The position numbers and the translations under genes are program-made. From Moraxellaceae bacterium AER2_44_116 (GTDB lineage: Bacteria > Pseudomonadota > Gammaproteobacteria > Pseudomonadales > Moraxellaceae): a stretch of 64,000 nt of DNA. Position 1 is the stretch's first letter, and each line of letters begins with the position of its first letter. The notes beneath the pieces are model-generated. The model was given only the letters and a program-made list of their open reading frames with translations, ran no database searches and was not told the DNA's origin. Location: assembly GCA_006546595.1 (NCBI GenBank), contig VIAD01000013.1, positions 10,103 to 74,102 of the forward strand, in the 5' to 3' direction. Below are positions 45,801 through 54,599 of the stretch, one piece after another.

Positions 45801-45832
45801 GCATTATCCTACCCTAGGGGATAGGATAATGC
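45801..45832 (+). promoter_or_regulatory. RcnR/CsoR-type operator overlapping the rcnR ribosome-binding site
   Basis: GCATTATCCTA and TAGGATAATGC, 11-bp perfect arms, around CCCTAGGGGA. A G-tract core with flanking inverted repeat is typical of CsoR/RcnR operators. It ends one base before the rcnR ATG and contains its AGGATAA ribosome site, so repressor binding would block the start of the gene. Confidence 0.7.
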
Positions 45833-45833
45833 A

Positions 45834-46103
45834 ATGACTACACATACATCCCACCCTGACATCATCAAGCGTCTCAAGCGCGCTCACGGTCACCTCAATA
45901 GCGTCATTACCATGCTAGAGGAAGATCGCCCCTGCTTGGACATCACCCAACAACTGCAAGCCGTTGAAAGCGCGTTAAGCAATGCCAAAAAATTGCTTAT
46001 CCATGACCATATTGACCACTGCCTTGAACATGCTCTCGATGACGACTCTCGAACTAGCGATGACATTGTCAAAGAATTCAAAGCCATTACTAAATACCTT
46101 TAA
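45834..46103 (+). CDS. rcnR: RcnR/CsoR-family metal-sensing repressor
   Basis: 89 residues, all-helical DUF156 family: IIKRLKRAHGHLNSV start, Cys in DRPCLDI and His/Cys in IHDHIDHCL. The His-rich set matches the Ni/Co sensor RcnR rather than the copper sensor CsoR. The next gene is the Ni/Co exporter RcnA, so it should derepress that gene when Ni or Co binds. Confidence 0.88.
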   Translation: MTTHTSHPDIIKRLKRAHGHLNSVITMLEEDRPCLDITQQLQAVESALSNAKKLLIHDHIDHCLEHALDDDSRTSDDIVKEFKAITKYL

Positions 46104-46115
46104 AGAGCTATCACC

Positions 46116-47237
46116 ATGATTGAGTTTTCCACTTTGGTTGCCCAAGGTCAGGCGTGGCTATTTATTCCTAGTGCCATTCTGTTGGGCGCACTGCATGGCC
46201 TTGAGCCTGGCCACTCTAAAACGATGATGGCGGCCTTTATTGTCGCTATTCGTGGCACGGTAAAACAGGCGGTATTACTGGGACTGTCAGCGACGTTATC
46301 GCATACGGCGGTTGTCTGGTTGGTTGCTATCGTGGGTATGTATTATTTTGGCGGTCATTGGAATGCTGAAACCACAGAACCGTATTTTCAGATTGTCTCC
46401 GCTGTGTTAATCATCGCTATTGCCGCATGGATGATGCTACGAAACTGGCATTATGGCCGTCTTGCCGACAACCATGAGCATGGCCATGACCACCATCATC
46501 ACGATGAGTCGCGGATTATTGATACAGGACATGGTGTATTGCGTCTAGAAATATTTGAACAGGATATACCCCCGTGTTTTCGTATTCATGCCGAATCTTC
46601 GGATGCCTTGAAAGGTGTCACGGCAGAGATGCTGTCTTTAACCACCGAGCGCGCCAATGGCAGTCTGCAAACCTTCAAATTCCAACGTCAACAAGATTTT
46701 TTTCAGTCGGTTGATGAAATCCCTGAGCCGCATGAATTCGTTGCCCGTCTGCAATTGAGTCACGGTCATCATAGTCACGATTTTGATGTCGAATTTGTTG
46801 AGCATGGCCATGCCCACGCGCTGACGGATTTACAAACGCTGGATACAGCGGAAACAGGTTATCAAGACCCGCATGAACTGGCTCATGCCAACGATATTCG
46901 TCGCCGCTTTGCCCATCAGGATGTCACTACAGGGCAAATCGTGATGTTTGGTTTGACGGGAGGTTTGATTCCCTGCCCTGCCGCTATTACCGTGTTGTTG
47001 CTTTGTCTGCAATTAAAACAAGTAAGCCTTGGCGCGACATTGGTACTAAGTTTTAGTGTGGGATTGGCGTTAACAATGGTTGCCTCTGGCACATTAGCGG
47101 CACTCAGCGTTAAGCATGTATCAAAACGCTGGCAGGGTTTTGGGGCAATTGCTCGTTACGCGCCGTATTTTTCGGGTGGTTTGATTACGCTAATGGGTTT
47201 ATACATTGGCTATCGGGGCTTTGTGTCACTGGTTTGA
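46116..47237 (+). CDS. rcnA: Nickel/cobalt exporter RcnA (NicO family)
   Basis: 373 residues. The NicO signature ALHGLEPGHSKTMMAAFI is in helix 1; a His-rich cytoplasmic loop (NHEHGHDHHHHDES and SHGHHSHDFD) follows, and the second conserved stretch MFGLTGGLIPCPAAIT marks the C-terminal helices. Exports Ni and Co. 12 bases after rcnR, one operon. Confidence 0.92.
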   Translation: MIEFSTLVAQGQAWLFIPSAILLGALHGLEPGHSKTMMAAFIVAIRGTVKQAVLLGLSATLSHTAVVWLVAIVGMYYFGGHWNAETTEPYFQIVSAVLIIAIAAWMMLRNWHYGRLADNHEHGHDHHHHDESRIIDTGHGVLRLEIFEQDIPPCFRIHAESSDALKGVTAEMLSLTTERANGSLQTFKFQRQQDFFQSVDEIPEPHEFVARLQLSHGHHSHDFDVEFVEHGHAHALTDLQTLDTAETGYQDPHELAHANDIRRRFAHQDVTTGQIVMFGLTGGLIPCPAAITVLLLCLQLKQVSLGATLVLSFSVGLALTMVASGTLAALSVKHVSKRWQGFGAIARYAPYFSGGLITLMGLYIGYRGFVSLV

Positions 47238-47271
47238 TATGAATATAGTGTCATAAGACGGGAAAGATACG

Positions 47272-47601
47272 ATGGAACTGTTGAAGACAACGGGACTCTT
47301 TTTTGTCACGGCACTGGCCGAGATTCTGGGCTGTTATTTACCGTGGCTATGGTTACGCCAGCAGGGGTCAGTGTGGTTACTCGTTCCTGCCACATTCAGT
47401 TTAATCGCCTTTGTCTGGTTATTAACGCTACACCCTGCGGCCAGTGGCCGCGTCTATGCCGCTTATGGTGGTGTGTATGTGGCCACGGCATTAGCTTGGT
47501 TGTATTGGGTTGACGGTGTAAAGCTCAGTGCTTGGGATATGGTCGGTGCTGGTTTCGCTTTACTGGGTATGGCGATTATTACAATGGGCTGGGGTAAATA
47601 G
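47272..47601 (+). CDS. ynfA: YnfA/UPF0060-family small membrane protein
   Basis: 109 residues, four membrane helices, with the family features LAEILGCYLPWLWLR and GRVYAAYGGVYVATAL. A small multidrug resistance-like transporter in structure. Here it lies 34 bases after rcnA and is probably co-transcribed, which points to a link with metal stress; its substrate is not known from the sequence. Confidence 0.88.
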   Translation: MELLKTTGLFFVTALAEILGCYLPWLWLRQQGSVWLLVPATFSLIAFVWLLTLHPAASGRVYAAYGGVYVATALAWLYWVDGVKLSAWDMVGAGFALLGMAIITMGWGK

Positions 47602-47648
47602 CGCATCGGTATTCACCGCAAAGAATACTGATGCGCTCTAGCATATCG

Positions 47649-48512
47649 CTAATGCGGCAAAGACTTGCCCATATCGGCGGCGGCAATAGCATTACCCGTA
47701 CTTTCGTAAGCTTGTCGCCATTGATGGTAAGTTTCCATTTGTCCTTCCTGCCACGGATGAAAGTCAGGACGGTAATACGATAAATAAGATGGCAACAAGG
47801 AGTGCATCAAGCCTTGTGGGCCATATAACCAGCGCAACCCATTCGCCCACATTCGCGTCCTTTCCCAGCCGCTAAAACCATCAACACGCAGCATCTCGTC
47901 CATGAACAGATGCACAGAGAGCGGAAAGGATACTGTTTCATAGGCCATCGTCAAAATACGAGTCAAATATCCCGCCTTGGCCACTTGTTGCAGCACATCA
48001 AAAGCAACGGCTTTGTGCTCAATCTCTTCAACGCCATGCCAATACAATAACGCCCGCATCCGAGGGTCAGAGTCACGCTGAATATCATCCCGCGTCCAGA
48101 TATGCGAAATAATAGCCGTCATGTGTTCAGCCGCAGCGGTATTGGCCAGATTCACTGATGCAGGCAAATACTTGCTAACAAAATTCAGGTAGCCGCGCAT
48201 CGCCTGCTCAAACTTATCGACATTAATACCTTGCGCTTTTAGCCGATCATTAAACAGACCATGTGCGATGCTGTGTTGCGCTTCCTGATAGATAAAATCG
48301 CTGACGGCTTGCTTCATATCTGGATCGGTAATTTGCTCACGATAAGCCCGCACGGAACGAATAAAGTATTTTTCCCCTTCAGGAAACATCGTTGACATGG
48401 CATCAAAAAAACGAGTTTTGAACGGATCGCCTGCAAACCAGTATTTGGGCAAGCTGTCATCAAAGCCAAAGTCAGGGGCTTTACGTTGGATAATGTTTGG
48501 AATGTCCATCAT
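47649..48512 (-). CDS. Predicted metal-dependent hydrolase (PF10118 type)
   Basis: 287 residues, helical. Metal ligands fit a ferritin-like di-metal site: FIYQEAQHSIAH, TAAAEHMTAI and GVEEIEHKAVAFD. Family function is unproven. It is followed by nothing on its strand before ynfA's end, and lies 27 bases after the 130-residue gene, so it probably belongs to the ArsR-rhodanese unit. Confidence 0.78.
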   Translation of the reverse strand: MMDIPNIIQRKAPDFGFDDSLPKYWFAGDPFKTRFFDAMSTMFPEGEKYFIRSVRAYREQITDPDMKQAVSDFIYQEAQHSIAHGLFNDRLKAQGINVDKFEQAMRGYLNFVSKYLPASVNLANTAAAEHMTAIISHIWTRDDIQRDSDPRMRALLYWHGVEEIEHKAVAFDVLQQVAKAGYLTRILTMAYETVSFPLSVHLFMDEMLRVDGFSGWERTRMWANGLRWLYGPQGLMHSLLPSYLSYYRPDFHPWQEGQMETYHQWRQAYESTGNAIAAADMGKSLPH

Positions 48513-48538
48513 GAACTCTACAATAAAACAGGCTGAGG

Positions 48539-48928
48539 CTAGACTGCATTGATATTTGGAAACTCAAGGCGAACAAAATCCGTTAGTCTGGACTGCAACA
48601 CATCCAACGAAGGAATTTCTTCGAAATCCTTGGCACTCAATACTGTCGCTTTCAGTTGCTTGCCTTCATGTAACAGCACCGCAGGCCACACCATAGACGA
48701 TTTTCCGTACTGACGCTGGTACTCATCACGATGCAAATACTCCGTCGGAACACCCAGTGACTGGATAAAAGCCAGCCAGCCTTTATTGAGTGAAGTACCA
48801 TCATAAATGATGCCACACAGTTGATAGGTATCGGGTGAGATCCGTTTATGCAGATAGTGCATAACACCATTGATTAAACCGCTGTCACCGTTATAAACAA
48901 AAATCAGTTTTTTCGCTTGCGGGGACAT
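48539..48928 (-). CDS. Hypothetical protein, 129 residues
   Basis: Starts KKLIFVYNGDSGLINGVM and continues with a small alpha/beta fold; similar small proteins of unknown role occur in many proteobacteria. The YNGDSG stretch recalls thiol-oxidoreductase-like DCC proteins but lacks their two cysteines. ATG at 48928 has GGAG eight bases upstream; the longer frame runs into the regulator gene. Confidence 0.6.
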   Translation of the reverse strand: MSPQAKKLIFVYNGDSGLINGVMHYLHKRISPDTYQLCGIIYDGTSLNKGWLAFIQSLGVPTEYLHRDEYQRQYGKSSMVWPAVLLHEGKQLKATVLSAKDFEEIPSLDVLQSRLTDFVRLEFPNINAV

Positions 48929-48965
48929 AGTGGACACTCCAAATACAAAACATAAGAAAAGATAA

Positions 48966-49634
48966 TTATTCAGGCACGACCTGCCAGTGCGGGTCAGCAA
49001 TCCAGTCTGCCGCGCCTTTGCGCCATTGGTAGGCTTGATAACCCTCTTCCTCTAGCAATTTGACAGCATCAATTGACCACGCGCAAAACGGCCCACGACA
49101 ATAAGCAATGACAGGTTTGTCTTTAGGAATTTGATTCAGGCGCGAACGTAACTCAGCTAACGGGATAGAACGGGCGAAAGGCAAATGCTGCTGGGCATAT
49201 TCGACGATTGGCCGTACATCAATTACCGTCACTTCGCCGCGCTGAGCTTTACGCCACAAGGTTTCGCTATCGGTTTCTGTCCACGGTTCTGACGAAGCGG
49301 ACAATTCTTTCAACGAATGCTGTAGCTCCAATAACCGATCTTCGGCCACAGTTCGCATCATCACTAATAAACCTGCCACTTCTGGGCAGGAAATACGGTA
49401 AATGACCTGTTTGCCTTGCTTTTCTGTTTCCACCAGATGTGCCAGCCGTAGTTCCTTCAAATGAGCACTAGCCAGTTTCATACTAATGCCCGCTTCGTTG
49501 GCCAGTGTCTCCACCGACTTGGGCGACTGGCATAGCAGCTCGACCAACTCCAGCCGCTTGGCATTGGCCATGCCCTTCACCAAACGGCCTACCTGCTCAT
49601 ACAACATGTCTTTTAAGAGACGACGACTATTCAT
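48966..49634 (-). CDS. ArsR-type regulator fused to a rhodanese domain
   Basis: About 222 residues. Residues 10-90 form an ArsR winged helix (KRLELVELLCQSPKSVETLA, then ISMKLASAHLKELR); residues 120-220 form a rhodanese domain with active-site Cys in AYCRGPFCAWS. Such fusions sense or handle persulfide sulfur. It is divergent from a metallo-beta-lactamase-fold gene 108 bp away, a natural target. ATG at 49634 preferred to TTG at 49661. Confidence 0.85.
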   Translation of the reverse strand: MNSRRLLKDMLYEQVGRLVKGMANAKRLELVELLCQSPKSVETLANEAGISMKLASAHLKELRLAHLVETEKQGKQVIYRISCPEVAGLLVMMRTVAEDRLLELQHSLKELSASSEPWTETDSETLWRKAQRGEVTVIDVRPIVEYAQQHLPFARSIPLAELRSRLNQIPKDKPVIAYCRGPFCAWSIDAVKLLEEEGYQAYQWRKGAADWIADPHWQVVPE

Positions 49635-49742
49635 GCAAAAGTTCTCGGATAGTGTTGACAACGGCCTTGTTAAACATTCTAATAATCTTTAGATTGTTAT
49701 TCAATAGCTAATTTTCAAGGCCTCAGCCATTAGGAGACAACC

Positions 49743-50489
49743 ATGTTTTTTAAACAACGTGTGAATGATGACGCGTCTATTTCCTATATTTTTGGTTGCG
49801 GCGGGCATGGCAAGGCGGTTGCGGTTGACGTGCTGGCAGGTGATGAGCCGTGGTTTATCGAACAGGCGCGCCAGCTCAATGTCAGCATTACTCATGTGAT
49901 TGATACCCACATTCATGCCGATCATCTATCGGGTGGACGACGCTTGGCAGAACTGGCAGAGGGTGTTTATGCCCTGCATGAAAGCAATATCGGTAAAACC
50001 CGTTTTAGCTTTACGCCGCTGACAGATGGTGAGTTATTGTCAGTCGGCAATACCCAAATCACCGTTTTGCATACGCCAGGTCATACGGAAGACAGCATTT
50101 GCCTGTTGGTCACTGATTTACGCCGTGGAGATGCTCCGTGGTTTATCGTCACGGGAGACACCCTCTTCGTCGGCGCTGTAGGTCGCCCAGACTTGGCAGG
50201 CCGTGAGCAGGAAATGGCTGCCCGCCTGTGGCACAGCCTGCATAACAAAGTGCTGAATCTAGCAGACGAGCTGGAAATCTTTCCAGGCCATCAAGCAGGT
50301 AGTCTGTGTGGAGCTGGATTATCGGGCAAACCCAGTTCAACCATCGCTTTTGAGAAACGCTGGAATCCTTTATTAACCCTGAGTCAGGCCGAGTTTATTG
50401 CCACGCTCACCCAGAATTCACCAGCCCGCCCTGACAATATGGACGAGGTAATTGCGGCCAATCTTGGGCATGTGGCTATACCGTCGTGA
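49743..50489 (+). CDS. Metallo-beta-lactamase-fold hydrolase (persulfide dioxygenase-like)
   Basis: 248 residues with the metal motif THIHADHLSGG, then HTPGHTEDSI, TGDTLFVGAVGRPDL and FPGHQAG, close to ETHE1/glyoxalase II-like proteins. ETHE1 enzymes oxidise glutathione persulfide, which fits the rhodanese-fused regulator next door. The stop overlaps the MFS gene (GTGA). The substrate is inferred. Confidence 0.82.
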   Translation: MFFKQRVNDDASISYIFGCGGHGKAVAVDVLAGDEPWFIEQARQLNVSITHVIDTHIHADHLSGGRRLAELAEGVYALHESNIGKTRFSFTPLTDGELLSVGNTQITVLHTPGHTEDSICLLVTDLRRGDAPWFIVTGDTLFVGAVGRPDLAGREQEMAARLWHSLHNKVLNLADELEIFPGHQAGSLCGAGLSGKPSSTIAFEKRWNPLLTLSQAEFIATLTQNSPARPDNMDEVIAANLGHVAIPS

Positions 50490-51745
50490 CTATTTCATCT
50501 GTGCCTATCCAACTAGGCTTAAAAGCCAATTTGACGCAGTTCAGCCTACTGGTGCTAGTTAATGCCTTTGTCGGGGCAATGGTGGGTATGGAGCGTTCCA
50601 TTCTGCCGACGATGGCAGAGCACGAGTTTCATCTGGTTGCCCATAGTGCCATTCTGGCGTTTATTGTCGTGTTCGGCATATCCAAGGCATTAACCAATTA
50701 TTTTGCGGGACGCTTTTCAGACACTTACGGACGCAAGACCATTTTGATAGCGGGTTGGCTGGTTGCTGCGCCTGTGCCTTTTTTATTAATGTGGGCACCA
50801 TCTTGGAACTGGGTGCTGGTCGCTAATCTGTTTTTAGGTGTTAGCCAAGGGTTAACGTGGTCAACCACGGTTATTATGAAGATTGATCTGGCTGGCCCAC
50901 GCAACCGTGGTCTGGCGATGGGTATCAACGAGTTTGCGGGCTACTTTGCCGTAGGTGCCGCCGCACTTGCTACAGGCTGGATAGCGGCGAACTACGGCTT
51001 GCGCCCACAACCGTTTTATCTGGGTGTCGGCTTTGTTGTCGCGGGCTTGTTATTGTCGGTATTTGCCATCCGTGAAACTCGTCAATATGCCCGCCATGAA
51101 GCAGCGCAACGACCCGCTAACACATCAACTACCCCCTTATCGCCAAAAGAAATTTTCTGGCTGACCAGTTTTCGGGATCGCAACTTGTCATCCATCAGTC
51201 AGACGGGCTTGGTCAACAACCTCAATGATGGCATGGCGTGGGGCTTGTTCCCGCTGGTCTTTGCCGCAGCGGGTATGAGTCTGACGCAGATTGGCTGGCT
51301 GGCCGCACTCTATCCCGCTGTCTGGGGTATCTGTCAACTGGTGACGGGTGGCTTGTCCGACCGTATTGGCCGTAAAGAACTGATTGTGTCTGGCATGTGG
51401 TTGCAGGCGATTGCGATTGTCGTCATCACCATGACCTCGCAATTTTCTGGTTTTGCCTTGGGCGCGGTGCTGTTGGGTATTGGTACAGCGATGGTTTACC
51501 CAACCTTGCTCGCCGCGATGGGAGATGTAGTTGATCCTACTTGGCGAGCTTCGGCGGTAGGTGTTTACCGACTGTGGCGTGATTTAGGGTATGCCGTGGG
51601 CGCGCTGCTGTCTGGATTGGTTGCGGACACCTTTGGTGTTATGAGTGCGATGTGGCTGGTTGCAGCTTTGACGTTTTTGTCTGGTTTGATTTCATGGTTG
51701 CGGATGAAGGAAACACATCGGGTAAAAACGAGAGAGCCTTTGTAG
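50486..51745 (+). CDS. MFS transporter
   Basis: 419 residues, 12 membrane helices. MFS loop motifs are seen: GRFSDTYGRKTI between helices 2 and 3, and GGLSDRIGRKEL between 8 and 9. The start is GTG, overlapping the previous stop. Substrate unknown; the operon suggests a sulfur compound or a thiol-linked toxicant. Confidence 0.85.
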   Translation: MTISSVPIQLGLKANLTQFSLLVLVNAFVGAMVGMERSILPTMAEHEFHLVAHSAILAFIVVFGISKALTNYFAGRFSDTYGRKTILIAGWLVAAPVPFLLMWAPSWNWVLVANLFLGVSQGLTWSTTVIMKIDLAGPRNRGLAMGINEFAGYFAVGAAALATGWIAANYGLRPQPFYLGVGFVVAGLLLSVFAIRETRQYARHEAAQRPANTSTTPLSPKEIFWLTSFRDRNLSSISQTGLVNNLNDGMAWGLFPLVFAAAGMSLTQIGWLAALYPAVWGICQLVTGGLSDRIGRKELIVSGMWLQAIAIVVITMTSQFSGFALGAVLLGIGTAMVYPTLLAAMGDVVDPTWRASAVGVYRLWRDLGYAVGALLSGLVADTFGVMSAMWLVAALTFLSGLISWLRMKETHRVKTREPL

Positions 51746-51853
51746 CTCCCACATCTAAGGATAAGCACTGTCAGCAACATTTTATGTAAAGCTAACAGTG
51801 CATTAAGAGGCTGGCCAATACCATGACCAACCTCTTCTGCAAATCTTCTGAGT

Positions 51854-52627
51854 TCAGGTTTTTGCAACCAACCACACTTGACGAGATAACCAATCCCACA
51901 TCATCAATCCCATAGGCACCAAAATCAGCGAGTACGTGAGCCAGACCCCATATTCACCACCTGGGCCATAAGCTTCGGTGGCATTATGCCAGTAGGTATT
52001 ATCGAGAACAGGTATGGCTCCCGCCTCAGAAAACTCATGGAAGGCATAAATAACGAGTTGCACTGAAAACACCACCAAGAATGCTCCCGTCACACGGAAC
52101 AACAAACCGACATTCACTCGTTGCCCATAACGGCTCCATAACCATGCCAACCCAGCAGCCAGACCAAACCCGCCAACGGCACTGGCAGCAAGGCTTAAAC
52201 CACTGGCGGTACTGGCCAGCGCCGCGATGAGCGTCGCCGCTTCTACACCTTCTCGCCCCACCATAAAGACGGCAAAAAAGAAGACACTCCACCAGACCGC
52301 ACGAAGCTTACCTTCAGTCAGCGTGGTAAGGTGTTGACGAATCTCTTGAGACATTTTCTTGCCATGCCGCGTCATGTGAATCACGCAACTAATGATAAGC
52401 ATTGCTGCCGCAAGTGCGAGCCAGCCTTCCCACACAGGTGATAATGCGCCTGTCCGTGCCAGATAAACGCCTAACGCAGCTGAGCCTGCAACAGCCGTTA
52501 TTGCGCCCGAAAACAATGGCCTGAGTAACACGGCATTGTCCGTTTTGCGTAGAAACGCCATCGCTATCGAAATAATCAGCAGAGCCTCTAGCCCTTCTCG
52601 GAACGTGGTCATGAATATCGCTAGCAT
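51854..52627 (-). CDS. FTR1-family high-affinity iron permease
   Basis: 257 residues, seven membrane helices. Two iron-binding REGxE motifs are present, TTFREGLEALL and MVGREGVEAATL, the signature of FTR1/EfeU. Moves Fe across the inner membrane. It follows the His-rich membrane gene and lies downstream of a Fur box. Its ATG overlaps the stop of a 39-codon ORF. Confidence 0.92.
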   Translation of the reverse strand: MLAIFMTTFREGLEALLIISIAMAFLRKTDNAVLLRPLFSGAITAVAGSAALGVYLARTGALSPVWEGWLALAAAMLIISCVIHMTRHGKKMSQEIRQHLTTLTEGKLRAVWWSVFFFAVFMVGREGVEAATLIAALASTASGLSLAASAVGGFGLAAGLAWLWSRYGQRVNVGLLFRVTGAFLVVFSVQLVIYAFHEFSEAGAIPVLDNTYWHNATEAYGPGGEYGVWLTYSLILVPMGLMMWDWLSRQVWLVAKT

Positions 52628-52740
52628 GGCTCAATCTCCTGTAAACCACTGGATGCCAAACGACAGAGTTGCTGTTGCACGCCACTACCAAGAGGCATGG
52701 CGAGCTTTAAAACGAGGATATAGCAGGTAAAACGCATCAT
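52621..52740 (-). CDS. Putative 39-residue peptide upstream of FTR1
   Basis: ATGATG at 52740, preceded by GAGAG, opens a frame MMRFTCYILVLKLAMPLGSG that ends EIEPC and stops inside the FTR1 start. Hydrophobic N terminus. Could be a small partner protein or a translational coupler. The evidence is only the overlap and a modest ribosome site. Confidence 0.4.
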   Translation of the reverse strand: MMRFTCYILVLKLAMPLGSGVQQQLCRLASSGLQEIEPC

Positions 52741-52798
52741 ATTTTTCTCTCAAAGATACAAAAAATCGAAAAGGTATTCGTTAGTTATTCAAGAGATA

Positions 52799-53212
52799 TT
52801 AATGACGCATCACCATCGTATGCCTGAGAAAAGGCAAAGAGTTACGACAAATAGGAGCAGGGAGAGGTATGCGATGATGCAAGCGTGTTAAAGACAGACA
52901 CCAAATGGCAAACCATACCCATAAAGACAAGGAAATTATCGGGAGTTTATCCAGCTCAGCATTCAAACCACTCTTCCCTTCATCATCACAGGGAACCGTC
53001 AACGTATGATTCACGGCATGAGCCACATGGTCAGAGGCGTAATCCTTGCTATGGTCATGAATAACCCATTCGACGCTTTGACCTTTATCCTCAACCACAA
53101 ATTGATGACCATGACTGCCAAGCCAGAGCATGGGAAGCCAGTTAAACAATCCTATAACCACCAAAAAATACGCAGGCAACAACACACCTAGCACGAGAGC
53201 CATATGGTGCAT
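52799..53212 (-). CDS. His-rich membrane protein of the iron operon
   Basis: 137 residues: a membrane helix at each end (MALVLGVLLPAYFLVVIGLF and IISLSLWVWFAIWCLSL) with a periplasmic segment rich in His and Asp (WVIHDHSKDYASDHVAH). No family recognised. It is the first gene after the Fur box and precedes FTR1 in the same direction, so a role in iron capture is a reasonable inference. Confidence 0.6.
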   Translation of the reverse strand: MHHMALVLGVLLPAYFLVVIGLFNWLPMLWLGSHGHQFVVEDKGQSVEWVIHDHSKDYASDHVAHAVNHTLTVPCDDEGKSGLNAELDKLPIISLSLWVWFAIWCLSLTRLHHRIPLPAPICRNSLPFLRHTMVMRH

Positions 53213-53230
53213 AAAAAAACTGACTCATTG

Positions 53231-53249
53231 CTAATGAGAATGATTATCA
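53231..53249 (-). promoter_or_regulatory. Fur box
   Basis: CTAATGAGAATGATTATCA, close to the 19-bp Fur consensus with its NAT-rich inverted hexamers (AATGAGAATGATTATC is a common natural form). It lies about 20 bases before the His-rich membrane gene, so iron repression of the FTR1 operon is likely. Confidence 0.75.
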
Positions 53250-53309
53250 GTCATAAAGAGGTGTATTGTCACGTTGTTTTTACATATCCATGATGCCAAC
53301 TTGCTTGAC

Positions 53310-53735
53310 TCACGACTTCTTGGCGATCACCAGCAGACCTGCAACAATTAATGCCGCGCCAGTCATCATCCGCAGGGTAATCACTTCTTTCAGCAACAGA
53401 CTGGCTAACACGATAGCAACGACGACACTGCCTTTGTCAATAAGAGCTACCGTCGCCACATCGCCAACTTTGAGTGCCTTGTAATAAAAAATCCACGAGA
53501 TCGTCGTGGTAACACCTGACAATCCCAGCCACACCAGATTCATGCGTCCAACGGCTGGTAACTCCTGCATTGACACACTGAAGGCGGCAAACCCCAACAC
53601 AAACAGGCTGACAAACAGTGTACGGATCGTCAGACCCAGCTCACCAGAAATACCCGCCAGCCCCATCTTGGCAATAACCAACGTAAAGCCTGCAAAAGCC
53701 ATTGAGATAAAGGCGTAAGCAATCCATTTCTCCAT
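53310..53735 (-). CDS. EamA/DMT-family transporter (single EamA unit)
   Basis: 141 residues, about four to five membrane helices, with the EamA ending KGSVVVAIVLASLLLKEVIT. Full DMT transporters have two such units; this is one, so it probably works as a dimer. It ends 60 bases from the Fur box region. Substrate unknown. Confidence 0.8.
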   Translation of the reverse strand: MEKWIAYAFISMAFAGFTLVIAKMGLAGISGELGLTIRTLFVSLFVLGFAAFSVSMQELPAVGRMNLVWLGLSGVTTTISWIFYYKALKVGDVATVALIDKGSVVVAIVLASLLLKEVITLRMMTGAALIVAGLLVIAKKS

Positions 53736-53770
53736 ATCACCCTCCTGACTGTTTTAATATCATCAATAAA

Positions 53771-54052
53771 CTATTGTTTGACCTTACTCAGGCTATCATG
53801 CAGATAAGAAAATCCCCGACTTTTATCGCTAATGAATATCTGATCGTCACTCATGTGGGCACGAAAATACAAACCTTCTGACCCCATGAGTATGTCCACC
53901 AAATACCAGCCAAAGAACTCAGTGCTCACAACTTTCATATTGTTTTTTTGACAATCTAATTTCGCCGTTTTGAGATTCTTCGCTGGTATAACGACACATT
54001 TAGTCAAATGACCATCGGTGATGGTGACTTTGTAAAATCGTGTTCTCATCAA
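53771..54052 (-). CDS. Hypothetical protein, 93 residues
   Basis: Small, soluble, mixed alpha/beta (start RTRFYKVTITDGHLTKCVV). No motif or family recognised. It lies between the EamA gene and the cusF-like gene with its own small gaps; nothing more can be said. Confidence 0.5.
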   Translation of the reverse strand: MMRTRFYKVTITDGHLTKCVVIPAKNLKTAKLDCQKNNMKVVSTEFFGWYLVDILMGSEGLYFRAHMSDDQIFISDKSRGFSYLHDSLSKVKQ

Positions 54053-54149
54053 TACCTCCCTCCCTAGCGAGATAGATCACCCGCAAATGTTCATCACCAA
54101 TCAAAACGGAGTAAATCTGAGACTCGCTCCGTTCTGCTCGGATTGTTGA

Positions 54150-54533
54150 TTACTTCGCGGGCTTAATCGCTGTCACTAGCGCATTCATGCCACCCTCTGC
54201 CTTCAGCTCAAACTCCACTTTTTGTCCCACTTTCAACCCCTTCAACAACTTGGGGTTGGCGACCTTAAAGTCCATATTCATCGGCGGCCAGTTCAGTTCT
54301 TTAATCGCTTCATGATCCAGCGTGACCATACCTTGTTTGGCATCAAGACCTTTTACCACTCCCATGCCGTGCGCCATTTTACTGGCAGGCTTTGCGGTGG
54401 CTTGGGCGGCTGGCATCGCCATATTCATCTTGCCCATATCCATATTACCCATGTTGTCATCAGCCAGACTTGGCAGTGTATAACCCAACGCAATCATGGC
54501 AACCGCGACTAAACTATGTTTTTTCATCATCAT
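54150..54533 (-). CDS. cusF: CusF-like periplasmic copper/silver chaperone
   Basis: 127 residues: signal peptide, Met-rich stretch (NMGNMDMGKMNMAMP) and a CusF OB-fold with VTLDHEAIKELNWPP then MNMDF, which carries the Cu-binding His, Trp and Met residues. It passes Cu(I)/Ag(I) to the CusCBA pump. Last gene of the cus operon. Confidence 0.9.
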   Translation of the reverse strand: MMMKKHSLVAVAMIALGYTLPSLADDNMGNMDMGKMNMAMPAAQATAKPASKMAHGMGVVKGLDAKQGMVTLDHEAIKELNWPPMNMDFKVANPKLLKGLKVGQKVEFELKAEGGMNALVTAIKPAK

Positions 54534-54599
54534 TTTCTCTACGTTTACGTTTAATAGAACATTTTTTTCGACTTACACGGTGAAATGTGGAAGTCACTA

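Noticed and set aside
51565..51867. A 100-codon minus-strand frame at the end of the MFS gene
   Set aside because: It is antisense to the MFS coding region and its product has no features.
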